The notes beneath the pieces were generated by a model. That model was given only the letters and a program-made list of their open reading frames with translations. It did not search any database and had not been told where the DNA came from. The translations under genes were made by a program, and so were the position numbers. Below, one piece after another: positions 12,075 to 25,857 of a stretch of DNA of 64,000 bases. The DNA is taken from NCBI GenBank assembly GCA_037954665.1, contig JBBMOL010000013.1, forward strand, positions 1,550,001-1,614,000, given 5' to 3'. Position 1 is the stretch's first letter, and every line of letters begins with the position of its first letter. The stretch is from Laguncularia racemosa (taxonomy: Eukaryota; Streptophyta; Magnoliopsida; Myrtales; Combretaceae).

Positions 12075-12170
12075 TGACAACCTTTACATGCAAAAGGCAT
12101 GCTATATAACTCATACAAACAACATATCTCTCACAAGAATTCCTCTATAGACACTGGGAGAAGAGACTGT
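12075..12170 (+). repeat. Dispersed or flank repeat, copy 1 of 2
   Basis: About 95 bases (ACATGCAAAAGGCATGC...CCTCTATAGACACTGGGAG) match 16550-16645 in the same orientation. The two copies bracket the intact TBL gene. Confidence 0.65.
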
Positions 12171-12630
12171 TAATAGCAGGAAACGAATTAGTTGTTTCTT
12201 TGGACTATGTGTATGAAGCAATATAATTCCTCTACATGGGAAGAGATAGTCTCTAAATATTACAAAGTTTAAACTCAATTTGATAAACTAATCGGGTAGT
12301 TAGAGCTCAGGCTTGACACAATTGTAGAGGCTTGGTTCATTCCCCTATTGGCATGATGCATTCGCAAGAAGCTTTTAATCAATGGTAGAGACAAGGCAGC
12401 AAAAATTTCTTATTCCTCTTTTCTACTCTTTGACATGATCAAATACTATGAGACTTTCAAAAGTAGAAGCACAAAACTTGGTCTCTACAGATACTGGAAT
12501 CATATTCTGCTTATCCATAAAACAATGTTATTCAAAGAATTGCGCCGCTGTAGTATATGCTGCTGATCATCACCGTATGGCTACTGTCGATGACATATGC
12601 TTATTGTACTAATCTTCTGTATATTGGTTT

Positions 12631-15600
12631 TCATATGTTGAGTTCTGCATATAGAAGTTCATTCCATGTATCCGGTAATCCTGCGACACACCAGTGTGTG
12701 CAGTCCATACCTTTGAAACCGTTGTAAGAGGCTGGATGCCCATCTTTTCTTAGTTGAGATAAGGTTGTGATGTCCAGCAAATGGACAGGTTTCTTGATGC
12801 TGCTTAAGACTTCTTTTACAACGTCAGCTGCTGGTGGCAAACCGGAGGGGTAAGCCGAGCCGCTTATTGGCTGCGTCTCCTTTGAGCAGTCCTTTACTTC
12901 TGGTTCATGCCATTCAGTCCCACTATCATGATACAGAAGTAGTCATTAGTAATGTTCTGAGATCAAAAGCTCTAAAGAGATAATTGCATTAGTAGATAGG
13001 TAAATTATCCGGATGAGTTATGCTGACACCCTAAATTTCCAAAATAATGCACTTGCTTTCCTTGAAAATATTAATACCGCCAAATTTCTTTCTATAATGT
13101 ATGTATGAAGTTGATGGACAGCTGTAGACGTCTTTAATGCCTGAATATCAAATTGGTTGAGGAAAACCCTGGAATATATGATGAATTGGGCTCAAGAAAT
13201 AATTACTAGTGTATACTAACATAAAAGACTGGTTTTATACTGTATCGAAAAAAAAAAAAATTAGTATCAATATTTTACGAGCTACATTGCAAATTCAGAT
13301 AAATTTGGGTTTACAGAAGTTCTGGTGAATGTGTCAAACAATACTTACTTGTAATGCGAGGGAGAAACTCCTTGGAAGAAGACTCTTGTTTTTACTGGAT
13401 CAACGTCTGTATCAACCCACTTTGCCCATGTCGTCAAAGCTTTTCGAAAAGCGACCATACGATCCATGTCTTTGTATACCTTGTCACCGTCTTGGATGTA
13501 ATCCCATCTGAAAATAACCGTCGGTCAGCAGCTAAATGGAGGAAAACAGCCAACAGTTAGGGTTGACAAAAGCATGAAGCCAGCCTAGATGGCAGGTAAC
13601 ATACTGTTGCTTCTCTCCTCTACGGTTCCACCATTGCCAGGTATTGAAGATCAAGACATCTATGTCCTTCCACATACTGCCATTCTTCATAGAATCGAGT
13701 TTCATTACACGACCAATGCTTTCTTGCTCGATGTCGACGAGATAGACTGAGTGGAATACCATCACAGAAACGTTATAGTCCTGCACAGAGTATCACATAC
13801 CCATTGATTGCTTCATTTGCTGCATAAGATGTTACAAGCACATGCTAAACTAAACCCAAAAATGAATTCTACAAATACTACTAGTTCTGGTTCTACATAA
13901 GTGATTATAGTTCCCATTGGGATAAATTACACCAACTACCTCTAAAAACTCTTCAAATTACATTGCTACACTAAATTTTCATCATTGTGCACTCAACACC
14001 CCCTAACATTCATTGAGCCCGCAGTTATAAAACCTATCGAGGCATTCATGCAGCCACAAAACTTATTAAGGGAATGTGTGCAAAAATCTTATCATGGGAA
14101 TGTTCATGCATTCAAGAAATTTACCAAGACGGGCAATATCATATGAAAACTTGGGGCATGGTGTTATTCAGAAAGTTCTTGGGGTTGATCGATATAGAAT
14201 TTAAGCTTCTTATCTTGTTCATACGCATAATTTCGAACTCACAAAACCGTAATAAACCGAATGGAGCAACATTTCAGAACACTTCCATAAATGCAATTTT
14301 TATCATTGGCAGGGAAAACTCAAACAACCTTGAAGGTGACTGTAGAGATAGGTTCTTTGGTCTCTTTTACGAAATTTGAACTTGGAACTGCAGCATGAAG
14401 CAAGCATACTAGAGACTGCCAATTGTTGAGGCTTAAGGAGTCTCCAATGTACATGATCTTCTTGCCTTGTAATTTCTTTAAGAATTCCACACCATCAAAG
14501 CTGCAAATGCAGTATATCCACGTTCATTCATTGATACAGTAACAAGGATTTCGGTATTAAATGCATGAAACTCGAAATAAGAAGAAGGATACAGATAAAT
14601 GCATCTCAAAAGAAAGAACATAGAAGGTTAAATGGACATATTATTAAGATTATATGCTTCAAATAGTTATTTAAACCGGATCAATTTATATTTAAATATG
14701 AAGGTATCGTATGGACGGAACTTAAGGGGACAGACCTCTTGGCCCTCCCCCATTAAGAATTTTGTATGTGGTTTTATTAATGAGTTTCTTCGAGGCCTTA
14801 TTGAATTTATTTGACAAGGAAAACTACATAATATTGATAGCACATTTTATGAAAAAACTATGTGAATATTGAAATATTTATATATATTTTTTAAAGTATT
14901 AGAAAATAACTATGAGTTAACAAATTCCTTTCATTAGCACGGACCATTACTGTGATTAAATCAGTGATTTCATTTTAGTGTTGCGGCCATCTGGAGGAGG
15001 AATAAACCATTAAAATGATGATGTTACCAATAGGTGGTTTCATCAGAACCCTTTCCCAAACAAATGCTCATAAAGTTTCAGAGAAAGGCTACTATTATGA
15101 CCCGTGAGGGGAAAAGATGCGGACAAAAGAGAAAAGTGCACATGTGACACAACTTTAAGTCAGTGAATGTCATGTTCTCCATAGCATAGGATCTCTATAG
15201 CAAAATACAAGACAAGCACATAAACTTTTCTGGGTTAGCCGTGCCTTGCTTATTAATGGATGAAAACAGACATTATACATTTCTAATCTCTCTTATTTCT
15301 AGGCACATAAATCACGGCTACACACGTCCATTGTACGCTGCAAATGTTTCATGCATTCACAAGACACAGCATACATAAGTCGCGAACATAACCATACATA
15401 CATAAAAAGAGACATGTAATGTATGTACCTTGGTAATTCACAGCCTTGGGGCTGCCACCTATACTTGAGATACTCCAAATTAGGACGACCATATTTTATG
15501 CAGTCGAATTCCTTGCGAATGGAAGGACAAGAAGAAGAGTCATACAATGGATAGGATTCATCGTACACCCAACTTCCTTGATATATATTACACTTCCCAG

Positions 15601-15766
15601 CCTGTTTTGACCACTTCTTGCCCTTTTTCCTGGTAGAATGAACTGTGCTTTTTCCTAGTCCTGCTCCTCCTTCCGCTTGGATACTAAAACATAACGTAGC
15701 CATAAAAAGTAAGCATATCCCAACGGTAATGAAAACTGAAGACGGTTTCTGACACCCATCTCCCAT
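12631..15766 (-). CDS. TRICHOME BIREFRINGENCE-LIKE (TBL) protein, probable cell-wall polysaccharide O-acetyltransferase/esterase
   Basis: Five exons (15766-15429, 14500-14329, 13780-13605, 13507-13349, 12922-12631) join without a break into 379 codons including the stop (378 aa), the usual size for the shorter TBL proteins. The N-terminus has a hydrophobic signal peptide or anchor (residues about 10-29), pointing to the secretory pathway. A Cys-rich TBL domain follows, starting CNIYQGSWVYDESYPLYDSS in exon 1. The catalytic GDS motif (GDSLSLNNW) is in exon 2 and the C-terminal DCTHWC (DxxH) motif in exon 5. TBL proteins add or remove acetyl groups on xylan, mannan or pectin in the Golgi or wall; the substrate here cannot be read from sequence. 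Exon sizes match the upstream pseudogene exon by exon, apart from exon 1 (338 against 344) and the one-base shift in exon 3. Confidence 0.92.
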
Positions 15767-16549
15767 TCTCTTTTTCTTTTCTTTCTTTTTTTCCTTCTCT
15801 TGTTTGAGGGAGAAGGAGAGAAAGAGGGGTGGGTGTTAAAATCAGCCAAGAGAGGAGTAGCAACTGAAAAGCAAGAAAAGAAAAGTAACTGTATATGTGC
15901 ATACATAAGAGTAAATGAGGCAGTGCCATTTTGCGCCCGTGTTTAACATAGCATAGCTGGCTTTCCCCTTCTTTTTCAGCTTTAAGTAGTATGTTAATCA
16001 TCTGCTGCCATATATAAAATTTGTTAATAATATTGATGCACGATAATATATAATTAGAGAAAATATAAACAAAATACTGAAAAGGAAAAATTTTCCCTGT
16101 CCGCAATTGATTGAAATGACATTAGGTGAACAAATTTAACGGACAATCATATTTACAAATTATTCTTGGAATTTCCTATAAAAATGCAAGAATTTTCTAT
16201 AATTAATGAAATCAATATTTTTTAACCCATTATATCAGCATATTTCTCGAGATTTTATTCTATTATATTTCAGTCGAAAAGTAGCAAATGTTACATCAAA
16301 TCATGCCATCTTAACCATAATAATAAATAAATAAATAAGAATCGGATTGTTATGTTGTATGCTTTTGTGATTTCTATTATTATTAGTTTATTTTTTCCAA
16401 GTCCCTCGTGGTACTATCGCGAGTCAAAACACACTTTAGATGAATCTTTCACCCTAAATAATTAACTTTAGTTATAGATGTAGATTAGGCAGTAATGCGA
16501 TGGTCGTGAATGATTTTGTATAGATCTGGTGTCTGCAATTGGGTATTTA

Positions 16550-16645
16550 GTACATTCACATGCAAAACACATGCCATACAACTCATGTAAGCAAAAAGTC
16601 ATATGTTTTTGTTGGATTCCTCCATAGACACCGATAGGAGGGAGA
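16550..16645 (+). repeat. Dispersed or flank repeat, copy 2 of 2
   Basis: Same-orientation match of 12075-12170 (CACATGCAAAACACATGCCA...CCTCCATAGACACCGATAGG). It lies about 0.8 kb upstream of the intact TBL start. It could be the 3' flank of a lost third TBL unit or a dispersed repeat. Confidence 0.6.
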
Positions 16646-16699
16646 GAGAGACAGAGACCCTTTTGGGATTTGCAATAAAATCAAAATGGAGAAAAAAGG

Positions 16700-19600
16700 T
16701 GGAATTGTTTTGATGTCAGAGAAAAAAAGGTGATACCACAAGATCATAAAGTAGATTTCGTGTGTGTCATGAAAGTCCTTCCCATAGGAAAAAGGGACGT
16801 AACAACTAACAACAATTTTTGAGAACTTTGTTCAATGGATGTATGATCTCTCTTTTCAATCTTGTTTAAATCTTCTAAATTATATATGGTTATGTAATAA
16901 AAACATGAAAAATTTATACAAAACCAAATCTCATAATAAGTTACATGACAATTTTTCATCATTTCTACTATTTTATAGGATAATTTGGATGTGGAAAATG
17001 TAAGAGGGATAATTAGGATAGTGGAGGATGGTTAAAATGTAATTAAATCTACACAACTTACTTATATGCCTTTATTCTTTTCTTTTCTTTTTTCTTTAAG
17101 TGGATGCAATACTAAAAAAGGTATACAAATATATACTTTTTGAAAAGTACTTGTATAAATAAAGTTATCGATAGATCCTTCATTTTTTTCTAAGTTAATT
17201 AATAATGCATGAAGATAGGAAACTATATAATTAAATTTGAATTAAAAAAAAAACTATAAGATATAATTTGATTTAGTTCAAGAGATAAATCGTATTGAAT
17301 CAAGCCAAACCGTGATCGTCTCTATTGGTTTTGTTATAGGCTAGGTAGCAGGATGGATCCAATTCGATTAGTTTGTAGTTTTTTTTTTTTTTTTTGTGTT
17401 CTTTTTTACTAATAAATACAAAGAGTGTAATTTCACTAACAATTAACCTATAATCGAACTTTTCTAAGCTCGAAAGGAAGGAATTGGATCTAACATATTG
17501 AATTAAAAGACAAATAAATAAATAAATAAAATAGTTATATTGTCTTCAATTAATGAAAAAAAAATGAGATGATGTTTTAAAAGAAGTTTCTTTTCGTAAC
17601 TCCCAGCGGTTGTATGGAACTACTGTTTAACATCTTTCTTTGCATTATGAGAAATAAAGTTTTTGTTATGGTGCTATTAAATTTGATTTATCATTCTCAC
17701 TTACCACGAGAAAAGAGTTTGTTATGTTAGGTTGTCTGTAATTGGGTTTTGTGAAGTTGATCACGACAAGTATTGGTGCATCCAGTCATGATTGGTGGAC
17801 ATGAGGTGATGGGGATGACTGGAGAAGTCAATTATGGCCCAACAACCAGGCAATATATTGACAAAAGTACACCTTGAGGATGTTCCAATATATATATAAA
17901 AGAAGTTTTTTATAAATAAATATATACTTTATTAATAACTACATACTTTCTGAAAATTAATATATGAAAAAAAATAAGTTTTTTATTTAATATATTAATA
18001 AGAGGTGTAAAAGATCCGTGATGATTTTTCCTAAGATATTATTTGATTATTATAAATTTATAGTATTATATTAAATAAAATATTTTATTCTTTATTTAGT
18101 TTGTATATTTTTTTATTTTAAAATAAAATTAATTATAAAATATTAGATAAAATATTTATATTTTATATAATTAAAAATATAGTATAAAAATCAAATTTAC
18201 TAAATAAAAATATAAAAATCTTTATATATTATATTTAATATAACATTTTATATATTCAAGTAATTAAAATTATAAAAATCTTTATCTAATATAGTATATA
18301 TCAAATATTATATAAAAAAATTATGTTATTTTATTTTACTTATTCCATACCATTCGTTATTATAATGTAAACACTACCCAATAATGCCACCGTGCGGAGT
18401 AGGGCAATAATCTTTATGCAATGATTTGTGATTAAGAAATTTAGTAGAGACTTTATGGAGTTGTTAGTGTGGGCACGTTATACGGCTCTAAAATAAATGG
18501 AAAAGCCACTTGTAGAGAGCTGTTTAGGGCCTCTTGCAGGCGTCATGTTGACATGGATGGGTCGACAATCCTAATTTAAGATTGAGGAATATATATTGAT
18601 ATCATGAGAATTGTGGAAATAATTTCACCTTGGATCTATGGATCTTTCTTTCTTTATATATATAATTACCAATTTTACATCCTTTAAATCTTTTTTTTTT
18701 TGGGATAAATCCCAAATTGAATAATTGCCTTATTTCTATTGGTTATTGTTTAGAAAGTAAGTGCAATAATTTATATGGCACATATATGGTTTCCTAAAAT
18801 AATGGGAAGCATGTTTTCTCAATTACTCAATAGACTTGAATACATGATTGAAAAAGGAAAAAAAAAAAAAAAAAAGGAAGAAGAAGAGGAGGAATAGTTT
18901 GCTACGATTTTAATACATGACCACACACGTAATTCACTTGGATTAATATATATATATATATATATAATGACAAATATATGGATAGGATCTTGACGTACTA
19001 ATTTATAGTGCATTATTTATATATTTATATATAATGATATTAAAGGGAATTGCTCTCTTGCTGGTGTTGTACCCACTTGAAAGAAATAACATGCATAAAA
19101 TAGCATATATAATTCAGTTATGTTTTTAAATTTAATGACATTTTTATCTTCATATACTATCCACTTTTATCTCGTTTCATTTACACCTTAACTTACCTCA
19201 ACCACTAACTTTTATCTCATAATAATTTTCCACATCTTTGATAAAAAATTAAAAAAAAAAAATCATGTCCAAATTGTTTTTTACAATAATGGAAATGAAA
19301 ATCTGCTATTTAATTTAATATAATGATTCTTACTGGAAAAAGAAACATATTATTACGAGACGGTTCCACATTTTTATCAAGTAATTAATTCATGAAATCT
19401 TTTCACATTTAATTTCTTATCTTATTATAAATGCAGGAATGTAATTTTCCTTCGAAACACTTGCTCAAATAAAAAAATATAGCCATATAAATGGTTGCAC
19501 TTGCTATCTAAACACCAACCAATTAGGAATAATGCCCTTTCATTTCGAGATTTTTGGGTAAAGAAGTCCGAGTGATCTTGAGTGAAGTTATTCCCATAAA

Positions 19601-20700
19601 TTTCAAATCCTCAATCTTCATAATTATAAATTAAGATTTTAAAACCAACATGGCACTTTTAGCATGCCTAAACAATTTAGTAAATAGCTCTCATAATCAC
19701 AAGTCATTATGCAATAACATATCAATACAAAAATTATTAAATTATAGAAAAAAAATACACTTTTAATACTCAATATTTATCTATTTTTTTTATTTCAATT
19801 CTTAACTTTTTTTTTTTCTAATTGAGTTTCCAATGCTTTTAAACTTTTATAAAATATATTCACAACATTTGAAAATTTAATAGTGTATCTATATTGAGAT
19901 TAAAGTTTAGGAAAATTATTTATAATTTTTTCTATATTTAATTGTATAATATAAAACAATAAAAAATACAAAGAAAAAAAAGTAAGAAGAAATGAGTAGG
20001 AAAAAATTGTGTAAACCTTAGCCATTTGGCTAACTAATCTAAAGCTCATTAAAAGTCAATAAATGTCTAAGATGAATAGAATATTTAATTGATTTGATAA
20101 AAATCCTATTCTTATAATGGTATGAAAGTGTTGAGACATTGATAAAAGAAAAAAAAAATCGATGAGTGAAATAGAAAAGCAGAAAAATTTAAAAACTAAA
20201 AAGTGTTTATTCCTAAAATTATATTATTACACTACGAGAATGATACATTTGTCATTGTAATAATATATACTGATTAATAACCTTGTAAACCTATATTATT
20301 TGAATAGTAATTTTTTTTTTTTTTGCAGCAATAAAATAGGTTTCATTCTTTTTTTCATCACTTGTTAAATATATAGTTGATAAAAAAAAGAAGAAAATGG
20401 TATATATATAATTTTATGATCCCTTTTTTTTCAATGATTATAACAAGAAATAGGAATTTAAACTTAAGTCATCTAATTAAAAAATTATTATTCATATCAC
20501 TTATCTATAAAAATTTTACTTATTAATATTTATATTGAGGATTGAACTCTATTTTGAATAGAACCACGAAGTAAGTGCATAAGCTTAAAGGCGAGCAGCA
20601 TTTAGAACCCGTTAAATTATACATGGTGTGTAAATATTGAATGGAAATTTTTTTTTTTGCTAATATATATGGCTCGTACGCCTATTTTCTTTTCTTTTCA
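16700..20700. other. AT-rich intergenic region, no gene seen
   Basis: Long stretches of low-complexity A/T with homopolymers (for example T at 17380-17395 and A at 18857-18874). A TA microsatellite lies at about 18945-18966 and AAAT-type repeats at about 16320-16335 and 17512-17530. Short open frames here are low-complexity (poly-Ser/poly-Phe from A/T runs) and are not supported as genes. Confidence 0.6.
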
Positions 20701-20864
20701 TTTTTCTTTTAATTATACCCACTAGGCCGACCGGTCCACGACCCCATATGTCCAGTTCCGGGTTGGACAGGCCCGTGAGTACAAACAGTTAAATCCTCCT
20801 TAGGCTATATCGGGCCGGAAAACCCCCCCCTTCCGTAATGGACTAAATCAAACTCCATCTAAAG

Positions 20865-21010
20865 CCTTAAAAGCCCAACGTAAACCGACCTCTCTCTCTC
20901 TCTCTCTAATTCCTTTTGCTTATGTTATCTGCAAAATTTCCAGTTTCAACGAATTATTACATTGGTCACTGATCAGCTTAGCCCTACCCTAAAAACCTTC
21001 AATCCAACTG
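20865..21010 (+). promoter_or_regulatory. Promoter and 5' UTR exon of the Yae1-like gene
   Basis: An AAAGCCCAAC motif (about 20868-20877), of the GCCCA type common in plant housekeeping promoters, is followed by a (CT)n tract at 20891-20907 (pyrimidine patch, a usual plant start-site feature). A donor GTATGTGGG follows at 21011. The TAG directly before the ATG at 22137 can serve as acceptor, giving a 5' UTR intron of 21011-22136. Inferred from sequence only. Confidence 0.5.
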
Positions 21011-22136
21011 GTATGTGGGTAATTCTTAGAAACTCTGAAAACTCTTTTTTTTTTCTTTCTTTTTTTTTTCTTTAAATTGGCTTTATTAAATTTAATTACT
21101 CTGAAATCGATGCAAATGGAGTTTTAAAGATTGCGTCCTTATACTGTTATAATCATGTTTTGATTTATCTGCATACGGGTTTGTGTCCTCGTGAATAATT
21201 GTGATAATTTGAGCGTTGATTTTTGTAGTAATCCACGCAAGTTTAATGCACATCCAGTGTTCGACGAAATGTCTTCATAAGTGTAGCTATTGGCTAATTT
21301 TCATTGGTGTTTTTTATTTATTAAGGTTCCTCTGTCTCCCCTCAACTCTGTTTAAGAGCTGTAGAAAGAAAGCGTATCACGATTCCCTTTACAAATGTCA
21401 CATGATCATTGCATATATCTGAATTTTTTTTTCTAAACAGGGTGGTTCTTAACTAGTCCCCAATGCTTGTTAACTAGGTTTCCTGAACAGGTTACTGTGC
21501 ACGAGCTAATGGGCTCAAGAATAAATTTCCAGCTTTTCAAATTTGTTTATATATTTCATAATAAATCTATGTACATGTAGAGGTGAAAAGTTTTATTGTT
21601 TTGGCCTATAACAAGTGTCCTGTCACCTGTTAGCGATTTCATTTTCTTTTGGCCTATTCCAATTTTTGGTTATTCTCTTGTATTCTGTAGTTAGCGAAAG
21701 AAAAGAGGATGATGATAAAAATGCAATAGTAAATGATGCACCAATTAAAATTTAGTTATTGTAGGAGGAGGTTTCAATATTTATTGATTTTTTTATTGGT
21801 TTTTGTATTCATAATATTGGCATTTGATTTTGATTCATTCAGAGGTTGGAGTCTGGATAAAAATATGGATAATAATGGAAGGAAAGGTGGAGATTAACTG
21901 TGGGTAGTTATTGGATGGGCCAGATTCAAATTCTCCCTCCCCCTTATAATCACCGAAATGAAAAAGTTATCTAAAGTCTGGTTAATGATGGAAAAAGGAA
22001 TAATGGTGTCCTAAATTTTTTGGGTTAAGTGTTTTCATCATAAACTATATAGGTGCATTTGTCTTGAATACCAAATAATTAGAGAAATTGAGCCTCTTAC
22101 ATTTTATTTAAATAAGAAGGTACCTTGCTGTAATAG

Positions 22137-23254
22137 ATGAAACACAGCTTTGCAAAGGAGCTCTATGCGGATAGCTTGGATGCCCCAAGGCCAGATTCTA
22201 CCTCTTCTCTGAATGTCAGTGGTAATAAAATAATTATTCTTTGTACTTACATATTATGCATCTTGGATGGGAAATTTGACTCTTCTTTTCTCCTTATTAA
22301 CTAGATGGCAGTTGACTTTTGAAAGCCTGATCAGTTTCTTTTCCTCATCAAACGCTGAGATGTATAGTGTTAAAAATACAGAGCATGACCATTTCTAGCT
22401 TGTGTATCTTTACTTAGATAAATACACATGAAAGTTCAGTCCCTGTTTGGAACATCACATGAAGGCTTCATGAATTTAGAAGCATGATTGGTGTTTTTTC
22501 ATCTATATTTTCAGAAGCTGATGAGGACAGTTTATGGTATGAAGATGGATCTGAATGGGATGATCCTGATAAGAGATTAGATGAATCATCTGATTTGGAC
22601 AGGGAGTGGCAGAGGAGACATGATCAATTTCACACTGTAAGATATAAATGAGCTGTTTAGCTTTGGGGATTCATTAATAGCTCACGTTACCTTTCTTTTT
22701 GAATATGTAGCTTGGGTATCGTGATGGCCTGATGGCTGGGAAAGAAGCTTCTGCACAGGAGGGATTCAACATTGGATGTAAGCAGTCACTGGTTGCAGGA
22801 GTCAACTGGGGTGTTGTTAGAGGTGTTACTAGGTAATTAACGGCAAATGTACTTCTCTGAAGATCTAGGCTGTGATTTTGATTTAAATCAAATCTAAAAA
22901 TTGCTTATTTGGGGAATTTTCTCTGGCCATTTGTTGCAACTCCAAAGCGCACTGGCTTGCCTTCCTGAAGGATTGAAGGAGAGGCTCACTGGAACTAAAG
23001 AAAAGAGGGAGAGCTTCAACAAGTTGTATGATTCTGTGCATTCCCTATCGACATCGGATGCTCTTAAGTTGTTTAACGATGCAGTGATCTCAGCCAAAAT
23101 AAGTGATGATGCTGAATCAACCACGCACAAGGTTGGATCACAAGAGCAAACTCCAAAACCCAGTAGCCTGGACAGCTACCTTAGGGAAGTCAAGTTGCTC
23201 CTTCTTGAATGTCCTGCAATTGAAGTTCACCTGGATGAAGATGTCCCCAACTGA
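22137..23254 (+). CDS. Yae1-domain protein (deca-GX3 family), probable cytosolic Fe-S adaptor
   Basis: Four exons (22137-22221, 22515-22636, 22711-22832, 22948-23254) join in frame into 212 codons including the stop (211 aa). Exon 3 encodes the family hallmark: glycines every fourth residue (Gly71, 75, 79, 87, 91, 99, 103 and 107, with Ser at 83 and 95), the deca-GX3 motif. It is preceded by an acidic stretch (residues about 30-60). In yeast Yae1 acts with Lto1 to bring the ABC protein Rli1/ABCE1 to the cytosolic iron-sulfur assembly machinery, supporting ribosome recycling. That role is inferred here from the family. The C-terminal part (residues about 110-211) is variable and helical. The codon before the ATG is TAG, probably the intron acceptor, so the start is well placed. 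Confidence 0.85.
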
Positions 23255-25850
23255 TGGCTTGAATGTACATATGTTATTTCATTTTAATTTTGTAGTATTC
23301 TGCGAGGGAACGGTCAAATATTTATATATGCATACATGTATATATATTACATTTTTTAAATGCCTTGATGTTACAAGACTATAATAATTTATAAATTAAT
23401 GAGAAAAACAAAGTGACCTATATCTGTCAGCCTCTTCTCAAAACTTTAGTTTCATTTCTTGAGCAATCTACTTCCCCAATGGAAAGTAGGTGGATTTTGG
23501 TAAATCAAAGATGGGAATACCACAAGCACCTCATAACCTTAGATTAGATAGGATACCTGTGTTATCAAGGGAGTCCCGATAGTCTAGGTGCGCCTAACTT
23601 TTTGTGCCATGGTGCACCTATCTTTTTCTCTGCTTCTTCGCCAGATAGTACACAGTGTTATCTTTGATTTTTGGTCGGAGGATGAGAAGATGACAATCGT
23701 CAAGTGGGAACAACTCACCTCTCACCTATTGAATTGCGTGATTCTATGAATGACGTAGAACTGTTGTGGTTCAAATTGTTTTTGCTATTTGTATCTAAAC
23801 AGAAGAATTGTTCAAAAACGTTTCCAAGTTGGACAAGTCCCGGGAGATATGGCATGAGTTGTGCATGGAAATCTGCTTTTCTCCACTATAATTTTGGAAC
23901 TTGGGTTTATAAATATGTCTGCCCCAAGAAGAGACATGGCTTCTTTTCTTCATTTTTAATCACTAGACTGCCGGAGCCATGCTGGTAGTGGTGGTTTTAT
24001 CTCTCTCTAAGCCTTAAAGATAATTTCATTTTTCATTTAATTGATAATTCTCATTTTCTATATGTTGTTTTTTTGGGTCATTGATGGAGGTTTGTTATGT
24101 TATGTGCACTGTACATGTTTTGTCTATATATGCTTTGTTTGTCTGCTTGTCTCCTTGTTTCTTCTATGCTTCGCAAGCGTTTGTGACAAAACCCTCAATG
24201 ACCATGTTTTGTCTATCTGTGCTCAGTTTATCCACCGACTTGGTAACTCATCTGTGATCCCATATGCTTATCGCTAGTTTAAGACATGATCTTCTCTCAG
24301 AAGTTCTTTCACAGATGTATTGGACAACACTTTCTGAAGAGGTCCAAGAAGCAACCTCAAAATGTGGTTGCTTGATTTCATCGTCACAGTTCATATGATA
24401 GTACTTAAAAAGGTGCAGGGTTTGAAACCATTGTCTTGGATAAAGTAGCTTTGGATGAATACTGGCTGTTGTAAAAACTCTGCTCATTTTCAATCTTGTT
24501 ATTCATATTTTATGCTTTGGGGACATTTGAGGTAAACAAAAGCCTTTTTCCCAGCTAGGCAAGGAATTGATATGAATTTGCTCACACATGAAAATAAACA
24601 TAGCAGTTAAAATAACAGGATTTAGTGAGTCCAGAAACCTAACTGTTTCAGGAGCCTAATCAAGGGAAAATAAAAATAATAATAATAATACTGATAATGT
24701 GAGAATTTTTTTTTTTTTAATTTCTAAAAATAGGATATTTTTTAAAATAATCTCAAGAATACTGTGGTTAAAAATAATCTCCAAGGATACTTGTGTGAGC
24801 AAGGCTAGTAGCTTGGCAGTGAAGAGACATATAATCTGATGTTATGGGTTTGAATCCCAGTCATGTTCTATCTCTTTTCTATTTTATTCTATTTTCATAA
24901 GTTTCTTCAGATTTTATTATATAAGACCCATGTCTCAATGAAAAAAAAAAACTTTCAGAAACTAGGATTGAATACATATTGAACATGTGACCACCGTCTC
25001 CCCAAAAGCCGAGCAATAGACTGAATACATATCCTATTTGTAAGTTTTTTTTTTTTAAAAAAAAAAACAATATTAATTTCCTTTCCCCCCTAATCAATTA
25101 CTAGATCAATTGTACATTAGGTAAAATTACTGCCAGCATACCATATAGCTGACAATACCTCAAATGCTTTTGTCATTCCATTGCCGCATAGTAATTATAA
25201 GTGAAGCTGGACAACAACCCACGAAAGTCCTCTAGCAAGGTAAAGAGTAAAGGTGGGGAGGACTCCCACTATTGCATCAGAAGCCTTGCCTCTGGATCAT
25301 CCAAGTAGAGAAAAGAGAAAATTAGAACTCGAAAGGAGTACAAAATGTGATATTTGAATTCTCTTTTTTGGAACTACGCTGACAATCCTGCAGTGCGCCT
25401 CAACTTTTATAATCCATTGTACTTGTGGTGTTCTTTGTTTATACATGTACTTTGCGTATGGAGCTTTTCCAAAAGGGGAACATAGTAAGTTTGCACCTGA
25501 TTGGGATGCTTCAGCAGGCAATCTGATGGTTTTGGAGTTGAGCTATTAGCTGACATCTTTGCAATCGTTTTGACATTTTCATTTTGGAATAGATATGCAC
25601 CGTTTAGAAAAGAAATCCACTCACATAGGAGTCAATCTTTCTGTGGGCATGTCAAGCCGTCTTGTTAAGACTGGTACTCTCATCTCCATCTTCTTTCACA
25701 ATTCCTCAACGCCATGTAGTTTTTTATTATGATCCTCAATCTTTGTCTTCTTCGTCAGCAATTTCTCAAAAACATCCAGGTTACGAGCTTTGACTTACGA
25801 TCACGACACCGATATAACTACACATTATGTATTTAGTGACTAGTCATATG
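23255..25850. other. Intergenic region with scattered coding-like fragments, no supported gene
   Basis: Open frames at 23704-23988 (+, 94 aa) and 24041-24277 (+) have no recognisable domain. A frame ending with TAG at about 25548 on + (residues KFAPDWDASAGNLMVLELSY) looks coding-like but is only a fragment. AAT microsatellites lie at about 24672-24690. The region looks like old decayed sequence. Confidence 0.4.
24790..24900 (+). repeat. tRNA-derived SINE-like element
   Basis: Contains GGCTAGTAGCTTGGCAGTG (A-box-like region) about 45 bases before GGTTTGAATCCCAG (B-box, about 24847-24860), the spacing of an RNA polymerase III promoter. A T-rich, TTCT-type tail follows. This is the layout of plant tRNA-derived SINEs. 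No 3' A-tail or target duplication was confirmed. Confidence 0.45.
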
Positions 25851-25857
25851 GACTTGC

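Noticed and set aside
15655..16106. Two minus-strand frames overlapping the TBL start and 5' flank (83 and 140 aa)
   Set aside because: Not in the TBL frame, low-complexity, and the corresponding region of the other copy is not conserved as protein.
24847..24860. Functional tRNA gene from the B-box
   Set aside because: No acceptor stem or anticodon arm can be paired; a SINE remnant fits better.
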